The notes: generated by a model from the sequence alone, not told the origin. DNA of 64,000 nucleotides from an uncultured Dyadobacter sp. (GCF_946482605.1 NZ_CAMLSE010000016.1:1-64000), one strand, 5' to 3'; counted from the first letter of the stretch, positions 36,568 through 47,180 are shown. Program-made: numbers and translations.

Positions 36568-36965
36568 TGCAGGGATACTTGCTCGATACCCAAATACTGA
36601 TCTGGGCACTTACCTCCCCATCGAGGCTCTCGGCAAACATCCTTAACCTGCTTTCAGCCAATACCATCTTTGTCTCGTATGTAAGTCTTTTAGAAATAGC
36701 CATCAAGCAAAAGATTGGCAAGCTGCCCGAGCTACTGATTTCGATCGAAACGTTGGAAAAGGTCATTCTTGCAGATGGTTTCAGATTGATTCCAATATCT
36801 GCGGCCCATATCAATGCCTACAATGTTATCCCGCTCCGGGAAGATCACCGCGATCCGTTCGACAGGCTCATTTTGGCGACTGCGCATTTTGAAAACATGC
36901 CCATTATATCAGCGGATGCAAATTTCAAAATTTACAATTCCATTGTCTCAATCGTAGCATTGTGA
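36567..36965 (+). CDS. VapC-like PIN-domain toxin
   Basis: A 132-residue PIN protein with all four acidic positions: Asp in YLLDTQILIWAL, Glu in SLLEIAIKQKIGKL, Asp in DPFDRLILATA and Asp in ISADANF. This matches the VapC group of site-specific RNases. It is coupled to the antitoxin and followed by a terminator, so the module appears intact. Confidence 0.85.
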   Translation: MQGYLLDTQILIWALTSPSRLSANILNLLSANTIFVSYVSLLEIAIKQKIGKLPELLISIETLEKVILADGFRLIPISAAHINAYNVIPLREDHRDPFDRLILATAHFENMPIISADANFKIYNSIVSIVAL

Positions 36966-36981
36966 GAGTTTAGAAAAGACG

Positions 36982-37010
36982 AAGCCCGGTAACTTCAAAT
37001 CACCGGGCTT
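36982..37010. terminator. Hairpin between vapC and glycogen synthase genes
   Basis: AAGCCCGGT and ACCGGGCTT arms pair perfectly around an 11-base loop; they lie between two convergent genes and have A/T-rich flanks. Confidence 0.75.
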
Positions 37011-37031
37011 TACTATCATTATAAATCCTAA

Positions 37032-38846
37032 TTACGGTTTTCGCCTCTTCGCCGCCAGATCATGCGCCGTGTCATAATACGACCGCAGATTCATCCAGTC
37101 GAAAACGTCCGAAATATTCTCGACGCGGTTACGCTGCATAATGCGGTCACGTCGCTGCATTCTCACAAATTTGAAGAGGATATCGGCCAACTGGTCGGCC
37201 GCCTGAGAGAAGTTCTGTGACTTCCGGTTGATGACGTAAATGCCCCGGTTTTCGTAATCCCGCATGATCTGCATGATGTAATCTCCAAACCCCGAGAGGT
37301 CACTCGTAACCGTCGGAACGCCGCGTACCACGCATTCAAGAGGAGTGTAACCCCATGGTTCATAGTAGCTTGGGAAAACACCGAGATGGCATCCGCGGAC
37401 GAATTGGCCATAATCCAGGCCGAACAACGGGTTAGTGGAAGATATGAAGTCAGGGTGATAAACGATTTTGACACGATCGCGCTCGTTGTTGACGAGATTG
37501 GCCCGCTTGCAAAAATCGGTAATGCCGTCTTCTTCTTTCAGATCGTGCGTTACAAATGCAGGGAGCTTATCGGTCTTCCAGCTCTGGATGGTCCTTCTCA
37601 AACGAAGCCTCCAATATTCGTCCACAAACTCATTCAGATCAGGCATCTTATGATCAGCGCCCGCAGCGGTAGCCAGGAAAAGCTTTTCACCGACTTCTTT
37701 TTCGATGGCTGTACAGGTTTCCTGCAATTCATTCAGCACTGCGCGCGACTGTAATACATCCGGATTGACCGAGTAGTAAGGCTGTTTGGTCACAATGAAC
37801 ATCACCACCGTCATATCCATATTGGCCTGTACCATCTTCCAGTTCAGGCGGGCAAGGGCTTCGAGCGTGAGGTCATATCCTTTATTGCTGTACTCGTAGC
37901 GACCCGATGTAAAAAAGTACAAGGTCTTATCCAGGTCGAATGAGTAGCTGGGAAAGAAATGCCCCAGAACAAATTCGTGGATACGTTCTTTATGCTTTAA
38001 GTGCAGGTTCTGGAATTCGTGGACGGCCTGGAAGCGGACGACGTTCAGGCCGTTCGGTGTGACGAGGTCGGGCATACGGCCCAGGAACACCTCGCATTCG
38101 CGTGCCGTCACGTCACTTACCGTGGTCAATACATGCGCGCTTAATGCAGCTTGCCGCTCGACAGAGCACTGGGCCAGGATCCCATAATTTTTAGCCTCCT
38201 GTTCCCAATCGAAGAATGGCAGCTTGTTATAGAAGCCGGAAACGTTTTGTGCCAGATAACGCCCCAGCATGGTCGCGTGGGTAGTGAACGTCATGGCGAC
38301 CTTGACATTCTCGCGTTTCAGCTCAGGGAGTCCGCTGCTGGCCATCCATTCATGGAATTGCGCAAAGATTTCTTCCCGCTTCGCATTCTCCTCTGCATAT
38401 TCTTTTAGAAAGATGCGGATCAGTTCGCCAAAGCAAAGGGTCTGGTTGACAAGTGGTTCTACATTAATTGTCGGAATGCGGTTGCGCTCCCAGAGACTGA
38501 ACTTGATCGTGTCCAGCTGCGGGGCAATGCTATCCAGGTCAAACAGGACTACGCGCGGCTTACCTGTTACGAGCCAATAGCCGTAATGCACACCATAACC
38601 CATTTCCCGCATTCTCTTTACGATCCGGCCGGCAGGGGAGTCGTCGAGGTCATGGATTACTTCAAATTCGGAAGACGCCTTTTTTTCAAAATAAGGACCG
38701 AGTAAAAAGTAGTTTTCATCCCACTTTTCGACCATGGCAGGCACCTTTGTCCTTATGACAGTATATATCCCTCCAACTTGATTACAAACCTCCCATGCAA
38801 TTTCGAACAGGACGTTTTTCTTAGTGGTTTTGACAAATGGTTCCAA
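37032..38846 (-). CDS. Glycogen synthase, GT3 (eukaryotic-type) family
   Basis: A 604-residue glycosyltransferase of the GT3 family, to which fungal and animal glycogen synthases belong, in contrast to the GT5 GlgA of most bacteria. Features include VGGIYTVIRTKVPAMVEKWD near the N-terminus, the sugar-binding region TTHATMLGRYLAQN and the C-terminal catalytic segment YEPWGYTPLECVVRGVPTVT with its paired Glu residues. The enzyme would extend alpha-1,4-glucan from UDP- or ADP-glucose. A 331-base gap separates it from the divergent GHL10 gene. Confidence 0.88.
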   Translation of the reverse strand: MEPFVKTTKKNVLFEIAWEVCNQVGGIYTVIRTKVPAMVEKWDENYFLLGPYFEKKASSEFEVIHDLDDSPAGRIVKRMREMGYGVHYGYWLVTGKPRVVLFDLDSIAPQLDTIKFSLWERNRIPTINVEPLVNQTLCFGELIRIFLKEYAEENAKREEIFAQFHEWMASSGLPELKRENVKVAMTFTTHATMLGRYLAQNVSGFYNKLPFFDWEQEAKNYGILAQCSVERQAALSAHVLTTVSDVTARECEVFLGRMPDLVTPNGLNVVRFQAVHEFQNLHLKHKERIHEFVLGHFFPSYSFDLDKTLYFFTSGRYEYSNKGYDLTLEALARLNWKMVQANMDMTVVMFIVTKQPYYSVNPDVLQSRAVLNELQETCTAIEKEVGEKLFLATAAGADHKMPDLNEFVDEYWRLRLRRTIQSWKTDKLPAFVTHDLKEEDGITDFCKRANLVNNERDRVKIVYHPDFISSTNPLFGLDYGQFVRGCHLGVFPSYYEPWGYTPLECVVRGVPTVTSDLSGFGDYIMQIMRDYENRGIYVINRKSQNFSQAADQLADILFKFVRMQRRDRIMQRNRVENISDVFDWMNLRSYYDTAHDLAAKRRKP

Positions 38847-39177
38847 TATAGGGTACAGTTTTAAGCGTTACTAGGGCAATTCAGAAAAAGGACGCTGCTC
38901 CGGTTATGTCACAAAAATCCTTGTTATTGCACAATAAATATGCAGAAAAATAATTCACAATTACAACAGTTGAATGTTTGTTCGCCAGGGCACAGCGCTT
39001 GTTTAAAACATCATTCCAGCTTCAAAATATAACTAAGTTAAGAAAGCAGCCGTTGCCCGGATTTTGGTACCGGCATCCAAATCAAACCGTTATTGCGCGA
39101 TTTTAAGACGGTTGTCGGCTAACTTTGTTCCAAAATACGTTACTTTGGTCGGATTAACATTTTGCATTGGTCAGATA
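38847..39177. promoter_or_regulatory. Divergent intergenic region with a candidate promoter
   Basis: This gap lies between the glycogen synthase gene (leftward) and the GHL10 gene (rightward). TAACTTTG at 39120-39127 matches the -7 consensus 51 bases before the GTG of the latter; an acceptable -33 element is not clear. No RNA gene or strong hairpin was seen. Confidence 0.4.
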
Positions 39178-40746
39178 GTGAAAAAAATTAAAATTGTTGC
39201 GCTTTCCTTTACTGTGATCATGTTTTTGCTGGAAAGTTGCATGGCACAGACCGCTGAAACGGAGACAGATCTGCCCCCTAAAAGAGAATTCAGAGCGGTG
39301 TGGATAGCCACTGTCGACAATATTGATTGGCCAAGCAGCAAAAACCTTCTTCCGGAAGAACAGCAGGAAGAATTCTCCAATCTGCTCGATTTCCACAAAC
39401 GGGTTGGGATGAATGCGGTGTTCGTACAGGTGCGCGCGGCGGGTGATGCATTCTATGCCAAAAGCCCCGAGCCGTGGTCGGAGTGGCTTACAGGCGTGCA
39501 GGGACGTAAGCCCGACCCGATGTGGGACCCGCTCGACTTTATGATCGCCGAAGCGCACAAGCGCGGCCTCGAATTCCATGCCTGGCTGAATCTCAACCGC
39601 CTTGTACACAAATCCTCCAAAAGTGTTTCTTCTGAAAATATCAGCCGTATCCACCCCGAGTGGATCCTGACTTACGACGGCTATAAACTCTTTGATTTCG
39701 GTATTCCCGAGGTGCGGAAATTCATTACCGATATGACCGTCAATGTCGCCAAAAATTACGACGTCGACGGCATCCATTTCGACGACTACTTTTATCCATA
39801 TGCAGCGCCCGGGCAGGTAATCCAGGATGATGCAACTTTTCGGAAGTATTCCGACGGTTACACCAACAAGGCCGACTGGCGGAGGCACAATGTAGATTTG
39901 CTCGTGAAACAGATCCATGATGCGCTGCTTGCATTGAACCCGAGGCTTAAATTCGGAATAAGTCCGTTTGGAGTGTGGAGAAATAAAGACCGCGATGCGG
40001 AAGGCTCCAAGACTTTCGGGGCATTGGCATCCTATGACGATCTTTTTGCCGACAGCCGGCGATGGGTAAAAGAAGGCTGGGTCGATTACATAGCCCCGCA
40101 GGTATATTTTTCATCGGGCTTTTCGCGCGTTCCTTACAAGAACCTGGTCGACTGGTGGACGGAAAATCGTTATGACCGTCACCTTTATATTGGAATGGGC
40201 GCTTACCGAGTAGGCTATAAGGACAAGGACGCACATTGGTCGAACCCGGCCGAGATACCAAATCAGGTCCGTTATTTTCGCGAAAGCGAAACGGACGGGG
40301 CGATTTTTTTCAGTTCCCGATCGTTGCGGGGCAATAGCCTTGGTTTTGTAGACTCTCTGCGCAGGGATTTTTTCAAATACCCGGCGCTTGTACCTACCAT
40401 GCCTTGGAAAGACCGTGTTCCGCCGCTGGCCCCCAGGAGTTTGAAAGCGACCCTGCTTTCACGCGGCATCGAGCTAACCTGGGAGCAACCGGACGCCGCT
40501 GCGGACGGGGACAAGGCCTGGTATTACGTGATTTACCGCTTTCCCCCGGAGGAAAAAGCCACCGCTCATGACCCGCGACGGATACTGGGCATGTGTTATG
40601 AGGGAGAAAAATTCGTGGATATGACGGCGGAATCGGGCAAAAGATATGTATATTATGTTACGGCAGTTGATCGCCTGCATAACGAGGGCCGGCCTATCGG
40701 TCCGTTGCGCGTGGAGGTTCACGATCAGAAGCTAGTCAGGTTTTAG
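39178..40746 (+). CDS. GHL10-type glycoside hydrolase lipoprotein
   Basis: A 522-residue protein of the glycosyl hydrolase-like 10 (DUF187) group. GTG 39178 gives a lipoprotein signal (lipobox LLESC). The catalytic barrel spans about 35-400 ([62 protein letters not shown]) and is followed by a fibronectin III-like domain (about 415-515, [13 protein letters not shown] to GPLRVEV). Family members cleave peptidoglycan-like or other polysaccharides in some species; the substrate here is unknown. ATG 39220 is a less likely start. Confidence 0.85.
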   Translation: MKKIKIVALSFTVIMFLLESCMAQTAETETDLPPKREFRAVWIATVDNIDWPSSKNLLPEEQQEEFSNLLDFHKRVGMNAVFVQVRAAGDAFYAKSPEPWSEWLTGVQGRKPDPMWDPLDFMIAEAHKRGLEFHAWLNLNRLVHKSSKSVSSENISRIHPEWILTYDGYKLFDFGIPEVRKFITDMTVNVAKNYDVDGIHFDDYFYPYAAPGQVIQDDATFRKYSDGYTNKADWRRHNVDLLVKQIHDALLALNPRLKFGISPFGVWRNKDRDAEGSKTFGALASYDDLFADSRRWVKEGWVDYIAPQVYFSSGFSRVPYKNLVDWWTENRYDRHLYIGMGAYRVGYKDKDAHWSNPAEIPNQVRYFRESETDGAIFFSSRSLRGNSLGFVDSLRRDFFKYPALVPTMPWKDRVPPLAPRSLKATLLSRGIELTWEQPDAAADGDKAWYYVIYRFPPEEKATAHDPRRILGMCYEGEKFVDMTAESGKRYVYYVTAVDRLHNEGRPIGPLRVEVHDQKLVRF

Positions 40747-40748
40747 GT

Positions 40749-41966
40749 ATGAGCAATTCTATACAATACGAATATAAGCCCGAGCACTTCACGGCCTCGG
40801 TGCCCACCAAATACAATTCCGGAAATCTTCGGACCGAAGAAATGGTGTTGAATGTGGGTCCGCAGCACCCTTCCACGCACGGTGTCTTGCGGCTTGAGGT
40901 TGTGACCGATGGCGAGGTAGTGATCGACGTAGTGCCGCACCTGGGCTATCTGCACCGCTGCTTTGAAAAGCATGCCGAATCATTGCCCTTTAACCAGATC
41001 ATTCCCTATGTCGACCGGATGGACTACGTTGCGGCAATGAACTCAGAGCATGCCTATGTAATGGGTGTGGAAAGAATGCTGGGCATTGAAAAGGATATTC
41101 CTAAACGCATTGAATATATCCGTGTGGTGGTTGCAGAGCTAAACCGGCTGGCGTCGCACTTCGTCGCCCTGGGTACGTACGCGATGGACATAGGCGCTTA
41201 CACGCCGTTTCTGTGGATGATGCGCGATCGCGAGCAGATCCTGCGCCTGCTCGAATGGACATGCGGCGCAAGGATGCTATACAACTATATATGGATAGGC
41301 GGGCTTTTTTACGACCTGCCCGTTGGGTTTGAAGAGCGTTGTGCCGAATTTATCAAATATCTGAAGCCGAAGCTGACCGAATTGCAGCAACTGGTGGTGG
41401 ATAACAAGATATTCATCCAGCGCACAGCCAATGTGGGCGTGCTGCCATTGCCGGTGGCCATTAACTATGGCTGTACAGGGCCAATGCTCCGTGGTTCAGG
41501 TTTAAGATATGATCTGAGAAAGGTAGACGGCTATTCTGTTTATCCCGAACTGGATTTTGAAGTGCCGATCGGGGAAGGAAAGCTGGGCAAAACAGGCGAC
41601 TGTTGGGACAGGACGTGGGTACGCGTGGCGGAATGCTGGGAATCGGTGAAGATCATCGAACAATGCCTGGTACAATTGCAGGGAGATTATAAGAGGACCC
41701 GCGATTTTGATCCGCAAGCCGTTGTGCCGAAGAAAATCCGGCCGAAGGCAATGGATTTCTATGTCCGTGCCGAAAATCCCAAAGGAGAGCTCGGCTTCTA
41801 TTTCCGGACTGACGGCCGTTCCGATATCCCTGTCCGCTGCAAGGCACGGGCTTGCTCCTTCAACAACCTTTCCGTCATCGGGGAGATTTCAAAAGGTGCA
41901 TTGCTGGCAGATCTCGTCGCCATTATCGGTTCCATTGATGTCGTAATGGGAGAAGTCGACAGATAA
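40749..41966 (+). CDS. nuoD: NADH-quinone oxidoreductase subunit D
   Basis: A 405-residue complex I subunit D that contributes to the quinone site. Conserved segments include [70 protein letters not shown] and the C-terminal [20 protein letters not shown] with SNNLS-like residues; all look intact. Other nuo genes are not in the window, and the only upstream neighbour on the strand is a glycosidase ending 2 bases before, a strange pairing. The gene ends at a strong terminator. Confidence 0.95.
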   Translation: MSNSIQYEYKPEHFTASVPTKYNSGNLRTEEMVLNVGPQHPSTHGVLRLEVVTDGEVVIDVVPHLGYLHRCFEKHAESLPFNQIIPYVDRMDYVAAMNSEHAYVMGVERMLGIEKDIPKRIEYIRVVVAELNRLASHFVALGTYAMDIGAYTPFLWMMRDREQILRLLEWTCGARMLYNYIWIGGLFYDLPVGFEERCAEFIKYLKPKLTELQQLVVDNKIFIQRTANVGVLPLPVAINYGCTGPMLRGSGLRYDLRKVDGYSVYPELDFEVPIGEGKLGKTGDCWDRTWVRVAECWESVKIIEQCLVQLQGDYKRTRDFDPQAVVPKKIRPKAMDFYVRAENPKGELGFYFRTDGRSDIPVRCKARACSFNNLSVIGEISKGALLADLVAIIGSIDVVMGEVDR

Positions 41967-41984
41967 AATTCAGAATAGCATATC

Positions 41985-42020
41985 AATGCAAAGAGCCGCA
42001 TCATCGCGGCTCTTTGCATT
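41985..42020. terminator. Bidirectional terminator between nuoD and asd
   Basis: A perfect 15-bp inverted repeat (AATGCAAAGAGCCGC arms) with a 6-base loop, located between the convergent nuoD and asd genes. Confidence 0.85.
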
Positions 42021-42046
42021 AACTATAAACTCTTGACTCTTAACTA

Positions 42047-43057
42047 TTACGCTTCCGCAGCCACACCTACCAGCTCGTGTTTCGCAAGGAACTCAGCGAT
42101 CTGAACTGCATTGGTAGCAGCTCCCTTACGCAAGTTGTCAGCTACGATCCACAGATTCAGTGTTTTAGGTTGAGATTCGTCGCGACGGATGCGTCCTACA
42201 AAAGTCTCGTCTTTGCCGTGAGCGGTCAATGGCATTGGGTATAATGCATTTTTAGGATCGTCCTGAACGATCACGCCTTCTGTCTCGGCCAGGATCTGGC
42301 GTACTTCGTCGAGGTCGTATTCATTTTCGAATTCGATGTTAACAGCCTCAGAGTGACCGCCGATCGTCGGGATACGAACCGTAGTAGCGGTTACGGCAAT
42401 GCTGTCGTCGCTCATGATCTTCTTCGTTTCGTTCGTCATCTTCATTTCCTCTTTGGTATAACCATTATCGAGGAACACGTCGATGTGCGGCAGCACGTTC
42501 AGGTCGATCTGGTGCGGGTACACTTTGCCTTTGCTGTGATCGCCGGCGCGCTCGGAGAACAATTGATCTACCGCCGCCTTACCTGTTCCTGTTACCGATT
42601 GGTAAGTGGAAACAACCACGCGTTTGATTTTATATTTTTTGTGCAAAGGATTCAGAACCACTACCATCTGAATGGTTGAGCAGTTCGGATTTGCAATAAT
42701 TTTGTCTTCTTTCGTCAATTCATTCGCATTGATTTCCGGAACCACCAGTTTTTTGGAGGGGTCCATACGCCATGCCGAAGAGTTATCCACCACCGTGATA
42801 CCCGCTTCTGCGAATCTCGGTGCCAGTTCCAATGAAGTACCACCACCAGCCGAGAAGATCGCAATCTCAGGTTTGGCAGCAATCGCATCCTCGAAGCCGA
42901 TCACCTTTATCTGTTTACCCTTGAATGTAACTTCCTTACCAACAGACCTTTCAGATGCGACGGCTAATAGTTCCGTCACCGGGAAATTACGCTCTTCGAG
43001 CACTTTGAGGATTTCGCCGCCCACCAGACCGGTAGCGCCTACTACTGCGATTTTCAT
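42047..43057 (-). CDS. asd: Aspartate-semialdehyde dehydrogenase
   Basis: A 336-residue enzyme reducing aspartyl phosphate to aspartate semialdehyde in lysine, threonine and methionine synthesis. The NADP motif VVGATGLVGGEIL is at the N-terminus, the catalytic Cys is in NPNCSTIQ (about residue 130), and the segment GHSEAVNIEF holds the conserved His. The frame extends to 43138, but ATG 43057 gives the usual MKIAVVGATG start. TAAATTTG on the minus strand at 43136-43143 is a candidate -7 element about 79 bases upstream. Confidence 0.96.
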   Translation of the reverse strand: MKIAVVGATGLVGGEILKVLEERNFPVTELLAVASERSVGKEVTFKGKQIKVIGFEDAIAAKPEIAIFSAGGGTSLELAPRFAEAGITVVDNSSAWRMDPSKKLVVPEINANELTKEDKIIANPNCSTIQMVVVLNPLHKKYKIKRVVVSTYQSVTGTGKAAVDQLFSERAGDHSKGKVYPHQIDLNVLPHIDVFLDNGYTKEEMKMTNETKKIMSDDSIAVTATTVRIPTIGGHSEAVNIEFENEYDLDEVRQILAETEGVIVQDDPKNALYPMPLTAHGKDETFVGRIRRDESQPKTLNLWIVADNLRKGAATNAVQIAEFLAKHELVGVAAEA

Positions 43058-43221
43058 TCTTGCATTAAGATTAAAAATGGATAGAATATGATTTACTCCT
43101 AGCGAAAACGTACGCCGCCGTCGCGAAAAGTGCCGCAAATTTACGCAGTTTTTTAGAATGATGCCTGAATTTCACCTATTAATGCATTAAAATTCAGGAA
43201 GGAACGGCCAAAGCCCACATT

Positions 43222-43827
43222 TCAGAGTCGTTTACTAGGCTTTTGAATTTTGAAATCGTACAACCTTTCGGGCGTAATGCACGCATCGAGCGGAATATCG
43301 AATTCATCAATATCCTCAATTTTATCTACTTCTTCAAAGAGCGAAAGGCCCATTTTAATGCATTCGGGACGGGTTTTAGGCAAAAAGCGGTCATAATAAC
43401 CGCCGCCGTAGCCGACGCGGTAACCTTTGCGGTCAAACGCAAGGAGCGGAACGAGGACAATGTCGATTTCCAGGGGCTGTATCTTCTCAGCATTGGTTGG
43501 GTCAGGTTCGGGAATGCGCCATTGGTTTGTGATCAAATGGGTGAACGGCGTTATCAAATAATGCTCCATTTCGCGCGTGCCGGGAATAATGTAGGGTGCC
43601 GCAATGCGCATAGCCGGAAAGGCAGTGCGGAATAACTCGATGATAAACGATGTGTTGATTTCCCGGGAGCCAAGTTGCGGCAAAAAGGTATGAAGTGTGT
43701 TGAAATGATTTTCTTGAACATATTTTTCAAGATTCTGAGCGATGAGGGCATTTTTTTCAATCAGCCACCGCCCGTCCGCCTCCTTCCTTTTTTGCAAAAA
43801 TTCCTTGCGTAATGCAGCCTTTTTCAT
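43222..43827 (-). CDS. 5-formyltetrahydrofolate cyclo-ligase
   Basis: A 201-residue enzyme converting 5-formyl-THF to 5,10-methenyl-THF with ATP. Signature elements are [15 protein letters not shown] at the N-terminus and the [14 protein letters not shown] motif near the C-terminus. It is divergent from icd, with 107 bases between them holding both promoters. Confidence 0.93.
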   Translation of the reverse strand: MKKAALRKEFLQKRKEADGRWLIEKNALIAQNLEKYVQENHFNTLHTFLPQLGSREINTSFIIELFRTAFPAMRIAAPYIIPGTREMEHYLITPFTHLITNQWRIPEPDPTNAEKIQPLEIDIVLVPLLAFDRKGYRVGYGGGYYDRFLPKTRPECIKMGLSLFEEVDKIEDIDEFDIPLDACITPERLYDFKIQKPSKRL

Positions 43828-43934
43828 CGGATACTATCGTCTTTTGGGGATGTAATCGGAGGAAATTTCGCCTTTTTATTCGATTGTTCGTACTTTCACG
43901 GTCTGATTTCAAAATCTTTAACTATTGTATAAGA

Positions 43935-45146
43935 ATGAGCAAAATTAAAGTTGACAATCCCGTTGTAGAACTGGATGGCGATGAAATGACCCGCATCATC
44001 TGGAAGTTTATCAAGGAAAAACTGATCCTTCCGTACATCGACGTAGATATCAAATACTACGATCTGGGCATCGAGTACCGCGACGAGACCAATGACCAGG
44101 TGACCATTGATGCTGCCAATGCAATCAGAGAATACGGCGTGGGTATCAAATGTGCAACCATCACTCCTGATGAAGACCGCGTAAAAGAATTCAACCTGAA
44201 ACAAATGTGGAAATCGCCTAACGGAACCATCCGTAACATCCTCGATGGTACTGTGTTCCGTGAGCCGATCGTCATGCAAAACGTGCCAAGACTAGTTACC
44301 AACTGGACGGCGCCGATTATCGTAGGACGTCACGCATTCGGTGACCAATACCGCGCTACCGATTTCGTTGTACCTGGAAAAGGTAAACTGACGATCAAAT
44401 TCGAAGGCGAAGACGGACAAGTGATCGAGCACGAAGTGTACCAGTTCAAAGGTGCCGGCGTTGCGATGGGTATGTACAACATCGACGAGTCGATCCGCGG
44501 CTTTGCGCGTTCATGCTTCAACGTAGCTTTGGACAAAGGATGGCCTTTGTACCTTTCTACGAAAAACACGATCCTTAAAAAATATGACGGCCGCTTCAAG
44601 GATATTTTCCAGGAAATATACGAAACGGAATACAAAGGAAAAGTACATTACGAGCACCGTCTGATCGACGACATGGTTGCTTCCGCATTGAAATGGGAAG
44701 GTAACTTCGTATGGGCTTGTAAAAACTACGATGGTGACGTTCAGTCAGATACCGTTGCACAAGGATTTGGTTCACTGGGTCTGATGACTTCAACTTTGGT
44801 TACGCCGGATGGCAAAGTAATGGAAGCTGAGGCCGCACACGGAACGGTGACACGTCACTACCGCGAGCACCAGAAAGGCAAGCCAACCTCTACGAACCCG
44901 ATCGCTTCCATCTTCGCATGGACCCGTGGTCTTGCGTTCCGTGGTAAGCTGGACAACAACCAGCCGCTGATCGATTTCGCTAACGCGCTTGAAAAAGTGT
45001 GTATCGAAACTGTGGAAAGTGGGCAAATGACCAAAGATTTGGCAATCGGACTACACGGAAACGATGTGAAACACGGTGATCACTACCTGTACACAGAAGA
45101 GTTCCTGGAAGCTATCGACACCAATTTGAAGGCTGCATTAGCATAA
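43935..45146 (+). CDS. icd: Isocitrate dehydrogenase, NADP-dependent (eukaryotic-like dimeric type)
   Basis: A 403-residue TCA-cycle enzyme that oxidatively decarboxylates isocitrate to 2-oxoglutarate. The sequence ([73 protein letters not shown]) matches the subfamily shared with eukaryotic IDH1/IDH2, not the E. coli type. ATG 43935 was chosen over a frame open from 43812. A terminator follows 23 bases past the stop. Confidence 0.97.
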   Translation: MSKIKVDNPVVELDGDEMTRIIWKFIKEKLILPYIDVDIKYYDLGIEYRDETNDQVTIDAANAIREYGVGIKCATITPDEDRVKEFNLKQMWKSPNGTIRNILDGTVFREPIVMQNVPRLVTNWTAPIIVGRHAFGDQYRATDFVVPGKGKLTIKFEGEDGQVIEHEVYQFKGAGVAMGMYNIDESIRGFARSCFNVALDKGWPLYLSTKNTILKKYDGRFKDIFQEIYETEYKGKVHYEHRLIDDMVASALKWEGNFVWACKNYDGDVQSDTVAQGFGSLGLMTSTLVTPDGKVMEAEAAHGTVTRHYREHQKGKPTSTNPIASIFAWTRGLAFRGKLDNNQPLIDFANALEKVCIETVESGQMTKDLAIGLHGNDVKHGDHYLYTEEFLEAIDTNLKAALA

Positions 45147-45168
45147 TAGCCACATTTCGTGGTATAAA

Positions 45169-45196
45169 GCCGTCGGTTTCGCGAGAAGCCGATGGC
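45169..45196 (+). terminator. Terminator of icd
   Basis: GCCGTCGGTTTC and GAAGCCGATGGC arms pair with two wobbles around GCGA, followed by seven T. Confidence 0.85.
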
Positions 45197-45260
45197 TTTT
45201 TTTGTGGCGGGTATTATTTTATTATAAATTACTTGGAATGTACTTAATGAACCCGACCTG

Positions 45261-46508
45261 GTGATCAAGGCTTTTTACATAACTACGGTGCTCGTAATGC
45301 TGACTATAAATGGTTTGCAGGCCGGTAAATATGTAGCTGTCGGGCAGGTCGTCGGTCAGGACACCGTCACGACGGCAGATTCCGCCCAAAAGGTGATGCA
45401 AAAAGACCTGATCGACGTGCTCAGAAAGTGGAAATCGAAGGACAAGTCGGATTCGGTGCGCGTTCCGAAGATCAAATCGGGAAAGCCGATATTTTCCCTC
45501 GTACCTGCGGGCGGGTATACGCTCTCCTCTGGGCTCACGGGCTCGCTCAACGCGAACATTGCATTCTACACGAGCAGTCCGAAAACGACCAACATTTCGA
45601 GCATTACCACCAATTTCATTTACACCGAATACAAGCAAATGACCATCCCGGTGCAGGCCAACATCTGGACGCGGCATAACAACTATAACTTCCTGGTCGA
45701 CTGGCGTTTTTTCAAATACCCGCAGGACACTTACGGGTTGGGTATGGATTCCAAAATTAGAGATGCTACTAATTTGAAGTACAAGCATTTGCGATTGCAC
45801 CAGACGGTTTTAAAGCGGATCGGCAAATCGTTTTTTGTAGGGTTGGGATTTGCTTATGACAAAAGATGGCAAATTATGCAGTCGAACAATGAAGAAAAGC
45901 TGAATCAGGACATTAAGGATTATGGTTTAGGAAACAAGTCTTCGTCAGTGGGGCCGCTTTTCACCCTTGCTTACGACAGCCGGACGAACTCCATTAACCC
46001 GTTAAAGGGCTTTTACAGCAACGTCCAGTTCCGGCCGAACATGACGTCGCTCGGCAGCACCAACAACTGGCAATCCGTCGTGATCGACGTTCGGCGCTAT
46101 TTCAATTTCCCGCAGGGCAGCCAGAACACCCTCGCATTCTGGAACTACAACTGGCTCACCATCGGGAAGCCACCCTATCTCGATCTTCCTGCCACGGGTT
46201 GGGATCCGACGACCAGCATTGGCCGCGGCTACATCCAGGGCCGTTTCAGAAGCACCAATATGCTCTATTTTGAATCGGAATACCGCTTTGCATTGACTAA
46301 GAATGGCCTTTTCGGCGGTGTCCTTTTCGCCAATGCGCAGAGTGTGTCGGATTGGCCTTCCAAAAGCTTCAATAAGATCGCCCCTGCCGGTGGTCTTGGC
46401 ATTCGCATCAAGGTGAACAAGACCTCCGGTGCCAATATTGCGATTGATTACGGGTTTGGGATGGATGGATCTAGAGGGTTGTTTGTGAATTTGGGGGAGG
46501 TGTTTTGA
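45261..46508 (+). CDS. Omp85/BamA-type outer membrane protein
   Basis: A 415-residue exported protein with a GTG start and signal peptide (ending INGLQA) whose C-terminal part matches the surface-antigen (D15/Omp85) barrel: LFTLAYDSRTNSINPLKGFY near 245, FRSTNMLYFESEYRFALTKN and a final strand ending in Phe (GLFVNLGEVF). POTRA domains appear to be missing; residues 25-70 form only a short leader. Such proteins are thought to translocate or assemble outer membrane components. The last 61 bases overlap an antisense PIN gene. Confidence 0.85.
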   Translation: MIKAFYITTVLVMLTINGLQAGKYVAVGQVVGQDTVTTADSAQKVMQKDLIDVLRKWKSKDKSDSVRVPKIKSGKPIFSLVPAGGYTLSSGLTGSLNANIAFYTSSPKTTNISSITTNFIYTEYKQMTIPVQANIWTRHNNYNFLVDWRFFKYPQDTYGLGMDSKIRDATNLKYKHLRLHQTVLKRIGKSFFVGLGFAYDKRWQIMQSNNEEKLNQDIKDYGLGNKSSSVGPLFTLAYDSRTNSINPLKGFYSNVQFRPNMTSLGSTNNWQSVVIDVRRYFNFPQGSQNTLAFWNYNWLTIGKPPYLDLPATGWDPTTSIGRGYIQGRFRSTNMLYFESEYRFALTKNGLFGGVLFANAQSVSDWPSKSFNKIAPAGGLGIRIKVNKTSGANIAIDYGFGMDGSRGLFVNLGEVF

Positions 46509-46975
46509 GTGAATTCCAGATCTGATATTGAACTGACAAGCAGAATTCCCTCCTTTTTGCAAGCGTCCGAGAAGTCTTTCACATCATAACTTGCTAATAC
46601 ATTGATCGAATTCAGTTTGCAATCGGCAAGGATTAAAGCGTCGTTGGGAAGTAAATTATATTTCGACATCATTTCGAGAAACGTTACAGTTATCTCCGTC
46701 TGAAATGAAGCGATTTGAAATATTGTTAGAAAAGGCTCTGGGTTATTCTCAGAAAGGATGGTCGCGATATTCCCGTCTTCCTTGACAGATCTGGGGGACT
46801 TTCCGCCTTCAATTGCTAGCAGATAATATGTGTATTCACTTATAACAGTTGGATTTACATATAAATCCAACTCATCAAGGCTCATGAGATGGAGAAGCAA
46901 ATCGGTTTTGGTTTGCTTTGCAAATTCTACAAGAATAGAGCTGTCAATGAAAATTTTGTGGTGGTTATTGCTCAT
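46448..46975 (-). CDS. PIN-domain toxin
   Basis: A 175-residue PIN-fold protein. Acidic residues expected in the active site are seen in IFIDSSILVEFAK, the Glu in VISEYTYYLL, LPNDALILADC and ASYDVKDF. It ends with an extra tail (QNTSPKFTNNPLDPSIPNP) not typical of the family, encoded antisense to the end of the Omp85-type gene. It overlaps its antitoxin by 11 bases. Confidence 0.78.
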   Translation of the reverse strand: MSNNHHKIFIDSSILVEFAKQTKTDLLLHLMSLDELDLYVNPTVISEYTYYLLAIEGGKSPRSVKEDGNIATILSENNPEPFLTIFQIASFQTEITVTFLEMMSKYNLLPNDALILADCKLNSINVLASYDVKDFSDACKKEGILLVSSISDLEFTQNTSPKFTNNPLDPSIPNP

Positions 46976-47180
46976 GCGGATCCAAATCTCCTAAGTCAAA
47001 ATTTTCTGGTTTTGATCTTTTGAGGTATTGTCGAGCAATTTTTAGTCTTGATTCGGTATCAATCTCGGGTGTAACTAATGGCAGAATAATTACCTCCACT
47101 AGATCATCTGTAAATGATTTTGGCAAGGAAATTTTCAATTCTCCATTGTGCGGTTTTTCGATCAGTCTCAGCGCATCCAT
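46965..47180 (-). CDS. Putative antitoxin of the 46448-46975 toxin
   Basis: A 71-residue protein starting MDALRLIEKPHNGELKISLP, which resembles AbrB/SpoVT-type swapped-hairpin antitoxins, followed by a charged, partly helical C-terminus (ESRLKIARQYLKRSKPENFD). It overlaps the PIN gene and precedes it, as antitoxins usually do. Confidence 0.7.
   Translation of the reverse strand: MDALRLIEKPHNGELKISLPKSFTDDLVEVIILPLVTPEIDTESRLKIARQYLKRSKPENFDLGDLDPHEQ

Noticed and set aside
35046..36965. Possible new phage-defence system (ATPase plus toxin-antitoxin)
   Set aside because: Each unit is a common stand-alone accessory gene set; there is a gap of over 100 bases and no shared regulation or recognised defence partner.
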